Shown one piece after another: positions 53,643-63,440 of a stretch of 64,000 bases of DNA; the stretch's first letter is position 1, and each line of letters opens with the position of its first letter. This DNA is from Monoplex corrugatus (taxonomy: Eukaryota; Mollusca; Gastropoda; Littorinimorpha; Ranellidae), in NCBI GenBank assembly GCA_030674185.1, contig JAPXFY010000015.1, positions 19,947,280 to 20,011,279 on the forward strand, read 5' to 3'. Below the pieces are notes generated by a model, which saw only the letters and a list, made by a program, of their open reading frames with translations, was not told the DNA's origin and ran no database searches. Position numbers and translations under genes: made by a program.

Positions 53643-53795
53643 TTAAGCAGTATCAGTTTCTTGGCCTGCAACATTTTGTCAGCTGTGTGTACATCCCCCA
53701 TTTTGGAGTTGTTGTCCACAAAACGGGGTGGTTTGGATACAGCCTTGCTTCTCTTCTCCACTTCCTTCATGCTCTTGTCATGTATGGTGCTCAAT

Positions 53796-54618
53796 AGATT
53801 TCACCTGAGTAGATGTCGCGCCAGCAGGCAGCAAAAGTGTGTGTGGTTTTTTACAGTGGTTCTATTTGATTTTATGCATTGAATTTTGTATCGGTTTGTT
53901 CCTCTTGGATTCCAACTGGTGGTGATGTTGGTGTTTTTTTTGTTGGGGTTTTGCCAGATGGTCTGACTTTGGGGTTTTGTATGCCTACTTTTCGTCATTT
54001 TGATTCTGCCGCTCAAGTCGGACATTTAATCTGTGAACTGTGTTTACATTTTAGCCTACTGTGTTCGCCCAACGCTACAGCTCCCAAACCTTCGTTGTTC
54101 TCCGTTTCAAGTGTTGTGAACTGACCAACCCACATACCAACCTGCAAACATTATCCTCTCCTGACTGGCTCGCAATTATGGACCCGTCCTTTTTAAAACA
54201 AATTGGACTGACACTTTTTAAACACAGCAAGTGCTACCTCGGTGGAGACGTCTACCAGCGCATACGTACATTGGGGCTATGTCGTAAGCCCCGCACTGCG
54301 CGATCCTGTCGTGCTGGACGTCTCCACCGTCTTTGGCACAACCTGCCTCCTGCTATACCAGTCCGACACCACACTTCGTCTTCTGCTTCATCGTCTCCTC
54401 CACTGCCCCTGCCCTCGACCTTGCTGCTGCAGACTTCGTCTCCTCCTCTGCCATCTTCGCCTTCGCCTTCTGTCCTGATGGTGCCGCCTACACCTTCTGT
54501 CCTGATGGTGCCGCCTTCACCTTCTGTCCCGCCGGTGCTGCCTTCATCTTCTGTCCCGCTGGTGCCGCCTAGTGGTCTGCTGGGCTATAAGCAATATGAA
54601 TTGAATTGAATTGAATTG
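53796..54618 (+). mobile_element. Internally deleted LINE, 5' end joined to 3' end
   Basis: Plus strand reads LGLCRKPRTARSCRAGRL like the basic N-terminal motif of the CR1-like LINEs, then a PPSPSVLMV minisatellite (54440-54570) shared with LINE D, then directly the 3' end CTGGGCTATAAGCAATATGA with an (AATTG)n tail. Endonuclease and RT are missing. It sits inside the pogo-like gene on the opposite strand. Confidence 0.75.
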
Positions 54619-55101
54619 TTGACTTCTGCACGTCTTTTTGCTATGTTCTGGCACAAACGATTCTTGATGGAACCTTTGTGGCGTGCCATGAACCTGCTGC
54701 ACCAGTCTTTTCCTGGCAGATTATTTTTGAAAAAAACGAATGGTTCTTCCCTCTCTGTCCAGATAATGTTTGACAGTCATCCTAGGGTCAAATACATCAG
54801 TCATCCTAGGGTCAAATACATCAAACGGAAAACCCCATTCAGAAAGATGAAACAAATGCTTCACAATAACCTTCTCTTCATCTTAACTTAGAACAGTCTG
54901 TCCACCAGGGGTTTTTGATACTCTTTTGCCCTCAAATACTTTCAGATGATTCTGAAAACTTGATCTGGCAATGCCATACTTTTCACACACCTTCCGCTGA
55001 CTGAGTCCATTTTTAAAGTCATCAATTGCATTTGCAAAAACATCTGAAGGCACAGAGTTGTACTTGCGAGCTCCAGGGGCACGTTTGTATGTCCTAGGCA
55101 T
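54619..55101 (-). pseudogene. Pogo/Tigger-like transposase, N-terminal fragment
   Basis: Starts MPRTYKRAPGARKYNSVPSD at 55101. Residues ~10-60 form a pipsqueak-type helix-turn-helix (ANAIDDFKNGLSQRKVCEKYGI). GGQTVLS meets a TAA, then DEEKVIVKHLFHLSEWGFPF and a duplicated VFDPRMT (a 24-bp direct repeat at 54778-54824). A shift in a T-run near 54740 leads to NNLPGKDWCSRFMARHK, the CENP-B-like region. The LINE insertion cuts it at 54618. DDE domain absent. Confidence 0.83.
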
Positions 55102-55104
55102 CTT

Positions 55105-55256
55105 GCATGTGTGTCGTCTTCAACATCAGTCTCTGGCTTGCCGAAGGTCTTGATTAGGGCTTTCTTCAGAGTGTTGTAGGTCTACTTGTTTTCAGCTGGT
55201 GGGTTGATTAGAATGGATTGCACTTCTTCTGCAGTGTTGATGTCAAGTGCACTGAT
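55105..55256 (-). pseudogene. Gypsy-type gag fragment 2, downstream part
   Basis: Reads ISALDINTAEEVQSILINPP then, after an in-frame TAG, TYNTLKKALIKTFGKPETD. Upstream part is at 57795-57992; LINE C separates them. Confidence 0.8.
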
Positions 55257-55623
55257 AACATAATAATAATAATAATAATATTGGACATTTGTTGAGCGCC
55301 TTCCTCCCTCACAAGGAGGGAGCACAAGGCGCTTCACATAATAGACGCACAGAACAGCCACAAATAGTGTACACATATAACATAAGACATATGGACAGAT
55401 ATACTCCTAATCATAATTTAAGGGCCACTTCTTCCTTGCTCTCTAATTTTAAGTTGAAATAATTGACAATGTTTAGAATTGATTCTATGTTTTATTTCAT
55501 CATTTCCACACCTGTTTTGGAAAAAGAAATTAGCACAATGACCCATTAGTGAACAGCACATGCATTTAAAGGAACATCCCCCCCTTTTCAAAAAACAAAG
55601 TGTCAGATTTGGCCAATCTGTTT

Positions 55624-56652
55624 TCAATATCGCGTGTGTCCGCCCCGAGCTTGGATGCATGCTTCACAGCGCCGATGCATCGACCCCACAAGGGTACGGA
55701 GTGTGTCCTGAGGGATGGCCGCCCACTCGATCTGCAGGATGTCGACCAGCCTGGCCAGGGTGCCCGGTGGGGGGTGGTTGTCCCTGATGCGCCTCCCGAG
55801 CACATCCCAGAGGTGTTCAATTGGGTTCAGGTCAGGTGAGCACGCTGGCCAGGCCATACGGACGACTTCATGCTGCTCCAGGAAGTCGGTCACAAGGCGT
55901 GCTCGATGCGCAGGTGCATTGTCGTCCTGGAAGATGGCGCCTTGACCAAGGTCCACAAGCGCAGGCAGTGCCACGGCCGCCAGAACCTCGTCCCGGTACC
56001 GGACCCCGTTCAGGATGCCGTCAATGGGGAGCAGGGGGGTCCGGGTACCACGGCTCATGCCACCCCACACCATCACCGACCCGCCGCCGTACCGGTTATG
56101 CTCTTGGACAGTGGCGTCAGCGAACCTCTCCCCTTGACGTCGCCACACCCGAGCCCGGCCATCGTTAAAGGTCAGGGTGAACCTGGACTCATCCGAAAAC
56201 AAGACCCGGGCCCACTGTTGCCTTGTCCAGGTCACGTGCTCCCTGGCCCAGGTCATGCGGCGCACTCTGTTGACCGGTGACAGCACGGGTCGGACGGCCG
56301 GTCTCCGTGACCTCAAGTTTGCCTCATGTAGCCGTCTTCTCACCGTGCTGCAGCTGATGTTAGCACCTGTTGCGTCCCTCAGCTGACCCCTCAAGGTCAC
56401 CGCAGTGGATGCCCTTTCCCTCAGGACGGAGAGGGCAAGGTAGCGGTCTTGCTGTCTTGTCGTTACTCTGGGTCGACCCGTGTGACGCCTTTCCTGGACT
56501 GCTCCAGTCTCATTGAAGCGCTCCAGCAGTCTCTGGATTGTGGAATGCGACACTTCAAGTCGTCTAGCAACTTCCTGCTGCGCTAGGCCTTCATCAAGCA
56601 GAGCGAGGGCTCTCCCCCGCTGCTCATCCGTCATCCGTCGTCTTGCAAGCAT
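55624..56652 (-). CDS. Tc1-like transposase, intact (DD34E)
   Basis: 342 residues from ATG at 56650-56652 (MLARRRMTDEQRGRALALL). N-terminal paired-like helix-turn-helix (QQEVARRLEVSHSTIQRLL), GRPR hook at ~59-62, second HTH (ISCSTVRRRLHEANL). DDE domain: VLFSDESRF (Asp154), IFQDDNAPAHRA (Asp244) and SPDLNPIEHLWD (Glu279), spacing 34 residues, diagnostic of the Tc1 family. GC-rich compared with its surroundings (about 60 % by eye), which suggests recent arrival or transfer. I could not delimit the terminal repeats; candidates are CCCTTTT-bearing stretches near 55582 and 56720. Confidence 0.95.
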   Translation of the reverse strand: MLARRRMTDEQRGRALALLDEGLAQQEVARRLEVSHSTIQRLLERFNETGAVQERRHTGRPRVTTRQQDRYLALSVLRERASTAVTLRGQLRDATGANISCSTVRRRLHEANLRSRRPAVRPVLSPVNRVRRMTWAREHVTWTRQQWARVLFSDESRFTLTFNDGRARVWRRQGERFADATVQEHNRYGGGSVMVWGGMSRGTRTPLLPIDGILNGVRYRDEVLAAVALPALVDLGQGAIFQDDNAPAHRARLVTDFLEQHEVVRMAWPACSPDLNPIEHLWDVLGRRIRDNHPPPGTLARLVDILQIEWAAIPQDTLRTLVGSMHRRCEACIQARGGHTRY

Positions 56653-57119
56653 GGTTAAAACGAACCAAGAACGGGTCCTTTTTATCCTCGTCTGCGGGCA
56701 ACTTTGGCTGGAGTAGTGTTCAAAAAGGGCTTGCCTTGCACGTGCAAAGCGAATTTTGTCGCTACCTTGCCTGCGTCGTCAGAGAGACCCTGCTGAAGAT
56801 TCGACAATTTCGTGTGGAAATTGTCTTCCTTGGGCCGCCCATTGCAAATCGGCAAATCCCCAAACACGTGCCAAAAGGAAACTGCAATGTTGTCTGAGCT
56901 CTTATCCATTCAGTTACGGCAACGAATTGGAGAAAAGAGTAAGAGAAAATAGGTTATTTCTCCTTTCAAAAATTGACTCAAAAACGTTCCTGGCCCTTCA
57001 ATAATGACGTGTAGTATATGTCACACTTCATACTACAAAACACATCATACCACATAATACCACATAATAACATAATAACACATCTCATACCACATCACTA
57101 CACACAAATATGGAAAGGA

Positions 57120-57683
57120 AAACAGAACTATACATGACTCATTGAGAGTGGAAGGTGGTGTTGTGAGGGGAATAGGGATCACATATCTGAAGCTGGAAAC
57201 AGATGGAGAAGAGTCAGTTTTCAAACTAGCAGGGCGCACAGATGTAACAGTTTGAATGTGCCTCTGTTTTCTTCTTCCTCGTCGGCGCGTTCGTTTCCTT
57301 GGCAAACAGAACCCAATCTCCAATTCACGCAGCCGAGAGACAAGGTCAGAGGTCAATGGAGCAGCAGGAATCGCAACCAGTTCATCGCGAGAATAGTAAA
57401 CAGAAGGCGAGGCAGTGCGCTCACCCGGACAACAGCTGCCGACATGCTGGCGATGGTTGCATGCTGCGTTTTGCACGTAAGCGGTGAAGTAGGTTGGAGG
57501 AAATGGCTGACTGGCACAGTTCAGAACAGAAATGTCACTGTGACCTGTTGTACACGTTGAAACGAAAAATGGCTGACAGTGAAGAAATGGAATACACAGC
57601 CTTGACGAAAACAAAAAACACAGCACAACGAATCTGAATAATGGGGACGATTCAAACAAAAACCACCACGTCGACGGCTCCAT
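57120..57683 (-). pseudogene. LINE C N-terminal coding fragment
   Basis: From ATG at 57681-57683: MEPSTWWFLFESSPLF (hydrophobic, Trp-rich), YYSRDELVAIPAAPL, IGFCLPRKRTRRRGRRKQRH, then the start of endonuclease NESCIVLF, where similarity stops. Matches LINE A and B N-termini. Confidence 0.85.
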
Positions 57684-57794
57684 GACGAACACAATAGACA
57701 AAAACCAAGCACCAAACTGAAGGAAATCCAACGAAAAACACAAAACAACACCAGAGATCAGTCACTCAGCCTGTGAGGCGTGCGACCTTGACCT

Positions 57795-57992
57795 TTATAT
57801 GCAATAATCATATTTCGTGTGGTCTTGGGTAATGCCTTTTGTTCCAAATTGTGCTTCAACCCTAGCAAACCACACTTCTGGCGACTTGATCCAAAATTCT
57901 GGAAGTTTAATGGACACTGTACTGACCTGGTTGGTTTGAGCACCGAGAGTTTCCAGTTGATTTGCTAAGTTCGTTAGAATGTCTTCAGCCAT
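57795..57992 (-). pseudogene. Gypsy-type gag fragment 2, N-terminus
   Basis: MAEDILTNLANQLETLGAQ ... KLPEFWIKSPEVWFARVEAQ ... HTKYDY. Starts at ATG 57990-57992, 5' of it TTGGTGACCCCTGACGCTG (about 58005-58023), a likely tRNA primer-binding site next to the LTR. LINE C cuts the gag after KYDY. Confidence 0.83.
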
Positions 57993-58021
57993 TTTTGCGT
58001 TATTCAGCGTCAGGGGTCACC

Positions 58022-58500
58022 AATTCAGTTTTCGTACAATACAACACACAAGTTAGTCCGGTCAGCCAATGTAAAAAAAGACTGAAGAAAGGAACTAATT
58101 GCAATAGTAATGATTTCACGTGGAATGATTAGCAAAATAGTGACCTTTTAACATATCAAAAAAGTACAACGATCAAAATGTCGCGAGGTCACGTTTCATA
58201 AGGATGTGACGTCATCACAAGTCTATTTTTGGAATTTCTTCATAAATTCGTAAAATATAGTCGTGTAGCATATCGTTCGAAAAGTCTCAAGGTATTGAAC
58301 ATAGTTTAGATAACAAAATCATAGAAAGAAGCAATGCGGAGCAAATATTGTTGAAAATGTACTGAACCTGGAAGCGGCTTAGAGTATTACAGCTTACGAA
58401 CATCTGCAGTCACACACATCATTTTGCCTGGACGTGAACACAGGTGATTACTCACCGTTGTATTGCCCCAGAAATAAAGATGCAGCTGTTAGTTCTTGAC
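58022..58500 (-). other. Probable gypsy LTR
   Basis: Non-coding DNA directly upstream of the presumed primer-binding site of the gag gene. Position fits a 5' LTR; no second LTR is in the window, so its limits are unknown. Confidence 0.4.
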
Positions 58501-58557
58501 AGTGAAATCTCCACAAATTGATTTTCAAAATCCCGGAAGAAATTAACACCTTCAGAA

Positions 58558-59643
58558 TCAGTCTAAAGCAGACGGTTCTGGGCAATCAAGTTCATCCACT
58601 TCTTGTAGTGATGGAGAATTCAGACAGCTCAAGCCTTTGCACTGTCCACAGGCAACAGAACACTGTAGACCATGTCTTCTGCAAGTGCATCTCTTAGAAC
58701 TGCAGTCCTTCATACATTTGCATCTAATCACTTTCAACAGATCCTCTGGGGCAGGAGGAAGATCAGTCTGCCGTGGTTCCAGCCGTCCAGATACGAGCTC
58801 CCATCCCCAATGCTCTGGTTCCAAACCCGACGATGGATTGATCCATTCCTGAATTTCAGGACATCCAGGCATTCCTGGAGGTCTGTGGCTGTTGCATGGC
58901 CCAAGAACTCCCGAGTTCAGGTAGCTTGTTTTCACAACATTGTCCTCCCATATTCTGACATGGATGTCAACCTGCTTTCGCTGCATGTCATGATTTAAAG
59001 TTTCATCAAATAGTAGAACGTAGCTGTCTTCATTTTTCACTTTCAATTTCAACAAAGAAAGAAAGTGAGGGGCAATCCCATATGTTGCCAGGTATGAGGT
59101 TTTGCTTTCACCTGAACTGTACGACCTTGCGATCTTGCTGTCAGGAAACATCTCAGAGAAAACTTCATTGATTCCTTCACAGGACCTGAAGCTGTAATGC
59201 GATGTGACAACCTTGAGTGTCCATATTATTTCCGCCTTCAACACATCTGACTGGCTGTGAGTGAAAGACGTGATTGAACAGACTGATGCAGAGCCAGATG
59301 CAGATGCAGTCTGCTCACTGTTCGAATGACTTGTTGTACTAGTCCTTGATGACGGTAGTTCCTTGGACCTATTCAAGAATGCTCCAATCGGCACGGCAGG
59401 TTTGCTAGCTTTCAGCAGTTCCATGTGTTTCTTACTCTTTCAATGAGAAGAAAGTGCAGCCTCACCCATCTTCCCAAACTCGATTGACTTTTTGCACAAT
59501 GTGCAGTAGGCCCTAAACTTGTTGTCACCAGGCCTGACCCAAGCCTTGAAAGAATTATGGCTCAACCAACTTTCACAGAAGGTACACTTCCCCATAACAG
59601 TTTTTCTTTCACACTGATGTGTCGTCTCGGTGTTTTCAACCAC
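58558..59643 (-). pseudogene. hAT 4 N-terminus fused to a CXC-domain tail
   Basis: Upstream frame: BED-like finger KCTFCESWLSHNSFKAWVRP, CTLCKKSIEF, HKSKKH broken by a TGA at about 59438. The same frame continues from MELLKASKPAVP with KAEIIWTLKVVTSHYSF, FSEMFPDSKIARSYSSG, SYVLLFDETLN (first catalytic Asp) and VKTSYLNSGVLG. There the hAT sequence changes frame (GHATATDLQECLDVL), while the open frame runs into EWINPSSGLEPEHWGWELVS, PPAPEDLLKVIRCKCMKDCS, CTCRRHGLQCSVACGQCKG, a CXC (tesmin-type) cysteine domain known at the C-terminus of other uncharacterised transposon proteins. The result is an open chimera of ~288 residues. Confidence 0.75.
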
Positions 59644-60424
59644 AAGTCCACGAGTGAAACAATTTCAAAATGGCAGACTGAATCCGGATATTGCCAAGGG
59701 ACATCACCGAAACGAAGGTATGCATGGGTGAAAGCAAAAAAAAATCTCCTTCCTGAAACCTAACTTTCTTTTCTCCTCCAAATATTCCCATTCCTGAAAA
59801 GTGATATCTATTCCTGAATAGTGAAAGCAATCTTATATATTCAGACCTGCCAACCCTGACTTTTAAGTTGGAGTATTTGTCCAGGAAAAATGGAGTATTT
59901 TTGAAAATATTGGTGTATTCTGAGTGCGCAGCGCCGAAGGCGCAAGCTAACTAGGGGGGTCCGGGGGCATGCCCCCCCGGAAAATTTTTAAAGAATTGGT
60001 GCAAATCTGTGCAATCTAGAGCATTCTGAGCCCAAAAATTCACTTTCTAATAAGGCCATTTTTGAAGTTAAAAAGTGACTTCATTTTCAATATACAACAG
60101 GCACCATAACCCATTCATGCTACTGCAGTAAATACCTCCGAGTTTTTCTGGTGATTCCAACTTTTTCTCTTTTATAGGCACAAAAAAATGCATCATGAAG
60201 TAATGTATATTAAGCCTCAGTCTTTACTTTTAATCTAACATAAATATACAGCACAGGGAAATTAAAAGTACAAAAGAGCACAAAAAATTAATTTACCTGA
60301 AGTAATGCCCAGCAAAAAGCATTCCATTTACAGGATTATGTTCACCCTTCACTGGCTGCTGTTTCTGGCTGTTTATTTCCCTCACACATTGACACAGTCG
60401 TGACAGCTCTTTATAACAAGTACT

Positions 60425-60640
60425 CCAATGTCACAAAGTTCTGGATCTGTTGAATTTTCAAACTCCTCCACCCCCCTAAATTCCACATACTCCAGTTATG
60501 TACACACATCATAGCTGTCTGTTCTGGATCAGTTATATTTTTCAAAAAGACAAGGAAAGAAGTGCCACATACTCCAATTATGTACTGTACACACATCAAA
60601 AAGGTCTGTTCCTGTTTGGGGTCAGTTGAATTTTCGAAAA
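60425..60640. repeat. Imperfect ~75-100-bp tandem repeats in the hAT 3 3' region
   Basis: Three related units containing CACATACTCCA(G/A)TTATGTAC and GTCTGTTC; give a spurious 112-codon open frame on the minus strand. Confidence 0.75.
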
Positions 60641-61057
60641 GCGAAGAAAAACTCATGAGGTCGAGTCTGAGACAATAACTATTCAACCAACCAACCACAA
60701 AAGTACTGTAAAAGTGCATGTTAAATATCACTGTCGGCATCTTTTTCACTAGTGGCTGATGCTGGCTTGTTCTCCTTGTAGCATGCAGACTTGATCCTTT
60801 TCAGCTGCTCCATGGTGAAGTCTCTTTGGCTGAATGTTATTGTCACAAAGTTTTATTTCACAAATATATAGATTATTGAGTTTTCACTTTCACTGTGAAC
60901 AGTGTGAGTCACGAACTATTGTAGACACATAATGATGAATCACTTTCATTCCATTGTTTTTACCGTCAGATCCACTACACTACTATTACACATTCTACTG
61001 TCACATCCACTACACTACTATTTACACATGTATGTATTTTTCTTCAGTTCACACACT

Positions 61058-63440
61058 TCACAGCTTCTTAAGTTCCTCTTGTTTCTTTGCCAGTTGAATG
61101 GATAGACTGCTGGCTATGTCTTGTTTGTCCCTTGAAGACAGGCGAAGCTCATTGGACCTCTCCACGAATGTGAAGCTCCTCTGTTCCTGAGCTTTAAAAC
61201 TCAGGTTGTCAGCTTCAACAGCGAGTTGCTTTGAATCATTTTCTGCTTTCTTTTTCTTCTTCTCCAGCTCCCCAATCTCTTGTTCAAGAGCCTTCCGCTT
61301 CAGTTGGTTCTGGGTTGTCTCCTTTTCCTGACGTTGTTCTTTCAGGTGTTCGTTGTATCTGCCCCATGCAGCACTTGCAGACACGAGGAGGGGCTTGTCC
61401 AGCTTGACGTTCTGGATTCCACCAACATCACGGATGTGGTCTATTATGACCCGTCGGGCTTTGAGTGCTTTCTGGCTCAGATTGTCAGCAGAAGCTTCTT
61501 TATTGTGGGAAAATCCTCGTTCTACTGTGGCTTGCCCATGGGACAGCAGCAGCATGTTCTTAACGAAAGGCCTGAGGTTGGAGAACTGGGAGTGTTCTAG
61601 AGCCAGGCACCACCAGGTGTCCACCCTGTCTTTTCTCACAGTTGAAGGAGCTGGCTGAGTGCGTGGCAGCAGTAGGCAGGAAGTTGGTGAACTCCTGAAG
61701 AATGGTGTCCGCCTTCACTTCAATCACTCTGCCGCTGTCAATGGCATTCTTCAGAAGAAGACTCATTTTCCTTTGGCTCTCTTCTTTGTTGTTGAGCTTG
61801 GCAGGGTCCAGGCATGACATGTTTCTGGCCACTCCGTATTTTAGTGGGCACTTTTCTATCATTTTCCCTACTAGTTTCATCAGAAAGCTTCGACACTGTT
61901 TGTCAAAGTCCCTGATTAGTCCCTTGGATACACCTGGCAGCTTCTTTGCCTTGTTGACGAGGCTTGTCGTCTTAAAGTCCAACTGCACTCTTGCTCGCAG
62001 ATTGTTTGCATTCTCCAAGTCTATCTGACTCAGTGGGGTATCAGTTAGCACATCCTCTTTGATGAACCTCTGCATGAGGTTCTTCAGCATGGTCTGGAGA
62101 TCCGTGGCCATGAAAGGCATGAGGGGCTTGTCTGCCTGGTATTTTTTCAGGAATGGTTCAATGAGCCGAGCAACAGATGCAAAGAAAGACAGTTGGCTGG
62201 GCAGCAAGGGGTTGTTGACACCAGTTTTCAAACATTCAAAACTGTTATTACGTGGCAGAGCGATCTTCTTGGTCAGCGCAGCTTTCACAAACAAATCTAG
62301 ATTGGGCAACAGTTCAATGGCTCGCATTGCAGGCACAGCATTCTCCAGCCACCTGTGGCGACAGAACTTCAATGGAAGAGAGGATGCTTGGGTTGTGGCA
62401 TAGTAATCCTCAAGGCGAGCTGGACTGTCTTCAAAGAGCTTGTAGGATGCAGACAAAAAGTCTTCTATTTTCCACCCTGTGGCTTCACAACCGGTACGGA
62501 AGGCGTTGTGCAGAGTGTGAAGGCCACAGCTTCCCACATGCAGCAAGGAGACTCCATGGTTGTCTTTCATGTCACAGTTGATGGTGTGTAGACAATCCAA
62601 TTCACGTTGGGCCCATCCATGCCAAGTGTAGCAAGTCTCTCTTGTTCAAGTTGGACTTTGTGAAGACTGACTCAAACTTTGCAATCATGTCCTTTCCTGT
62701 GGCGTGGCCCAAAAACTCTGAAGTCAAATACCGTGTTTTCACAACAAATCTTGCCAGATTCGTATCATAAAGTCCATTTGCGTCATGTGGTTTTGCTTGT
62801 TCAAAGACTCGTCAAAGAGCAAAACATATCCTAGTTCAGAGGAAGCCTTGACATTCTTTTGTAGCAGCTCAGAAAATCGGGGTTCAAGCCCAAATGTTGT
62901 CAGGTATCAGCACCTTGTTTCCCCACATTGAAATCTGGCAGCAATGTCACTGTCTGAGAACATAGATCTGAACAATTCTCCGCTCTGCTCTGATGATCTG
63001 TAACTGTAGTGGCAGTCCACAATTTTCATTGCCCACAACACTTCAGCCTTCAACCGACCACTGTCAAGATCAAAACTAGACCTAGGCCTAGTACTAGTAG
63101 TAGATATCTGTGCTTGGACTTGTTCTGACACACCTTCATTGCTGGCAGTTGCACGACTAGTGCTGCTAGTTGAACTGTAAGTGACTGTGCTTGTACTGTT
63201 TGTTGAAAAGAAATCAGTCATGTTACATCTGGTGTCTGCCTTGATTTTTCGTTCATTTTTCACATGTCTGTCCGTCTTGGCATGTTGTTTAAGGACACTC
63301 TCTCCCATTGATGCAATTTTCAACGAAACTCCACAAAAAAGGCACCGAGCAGAATGCTTGTCCACAGTATCCCTTCTCACCCACTCACAATAAACTTTTT
63401 CAGATAACCATCTATCCTGAAAGGAACATTTCCCTGGCAT
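61058..63440 (-). pseudogene. hAT 3 transposase, several frameshifts
   Basis: Starts MPGKCSFQDRWLSEKVYCEW at 63440 with a BED-like finger (CLFCGVSLKIAS...HAKTDRH). LKAEVLWAMKIVDCHYSYRS and FRSMFSDSDIAARFQCG follow, then frameshifts between 62907 and 62600 where GYVLLFDESLNKQ (first Asp) and YLTSEFLGHATGKDM, LATLGMDGPNVNW (second Asp) are read in pieces. The frame 61560-62600 carries HTLHNAFRTG, RWLENAVPAMRAIELL and KCPLKYGVARNMSC. A one-base shift near 61640 leads to SHGQATVERGFSHNKEASAD (dimerisation region) and a Lys-rich coiled coil. Same family as 51521-52460 and 58558-59643. Confidence 0.88.

Larger units (their letters stand above)
55257..57780 (-). mobile_element. LINE C, internally deleted, holding a Tc1 element
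   Basis: 3' end: (TAA)n at 55257-55280 with a stem-loop at 55295-55334 (AGCGCCTT/AAGGCGCT and CTCCCT/AGGGAG). 5' end at 57780: CGCCTCACAGGCTGAGTG. Only the N-terminal coding part (to ~57120) and the 3' end remain; the Tc1 element lies between. That these ends belong to one copy is inferred from the gag frame on both sides. Confidence 0.7.

Noticed and set aside
55560..56940. Terminal repeats of the Tc1 element
   Set aside because: Candidate CCCTTTT stretches near 55582 and 56720 are too weak to set the ends.
60411..60749. 112-codon minus-strand frame
   Set aside because: Produced by tandem repeats in the hAT 3 3' region.
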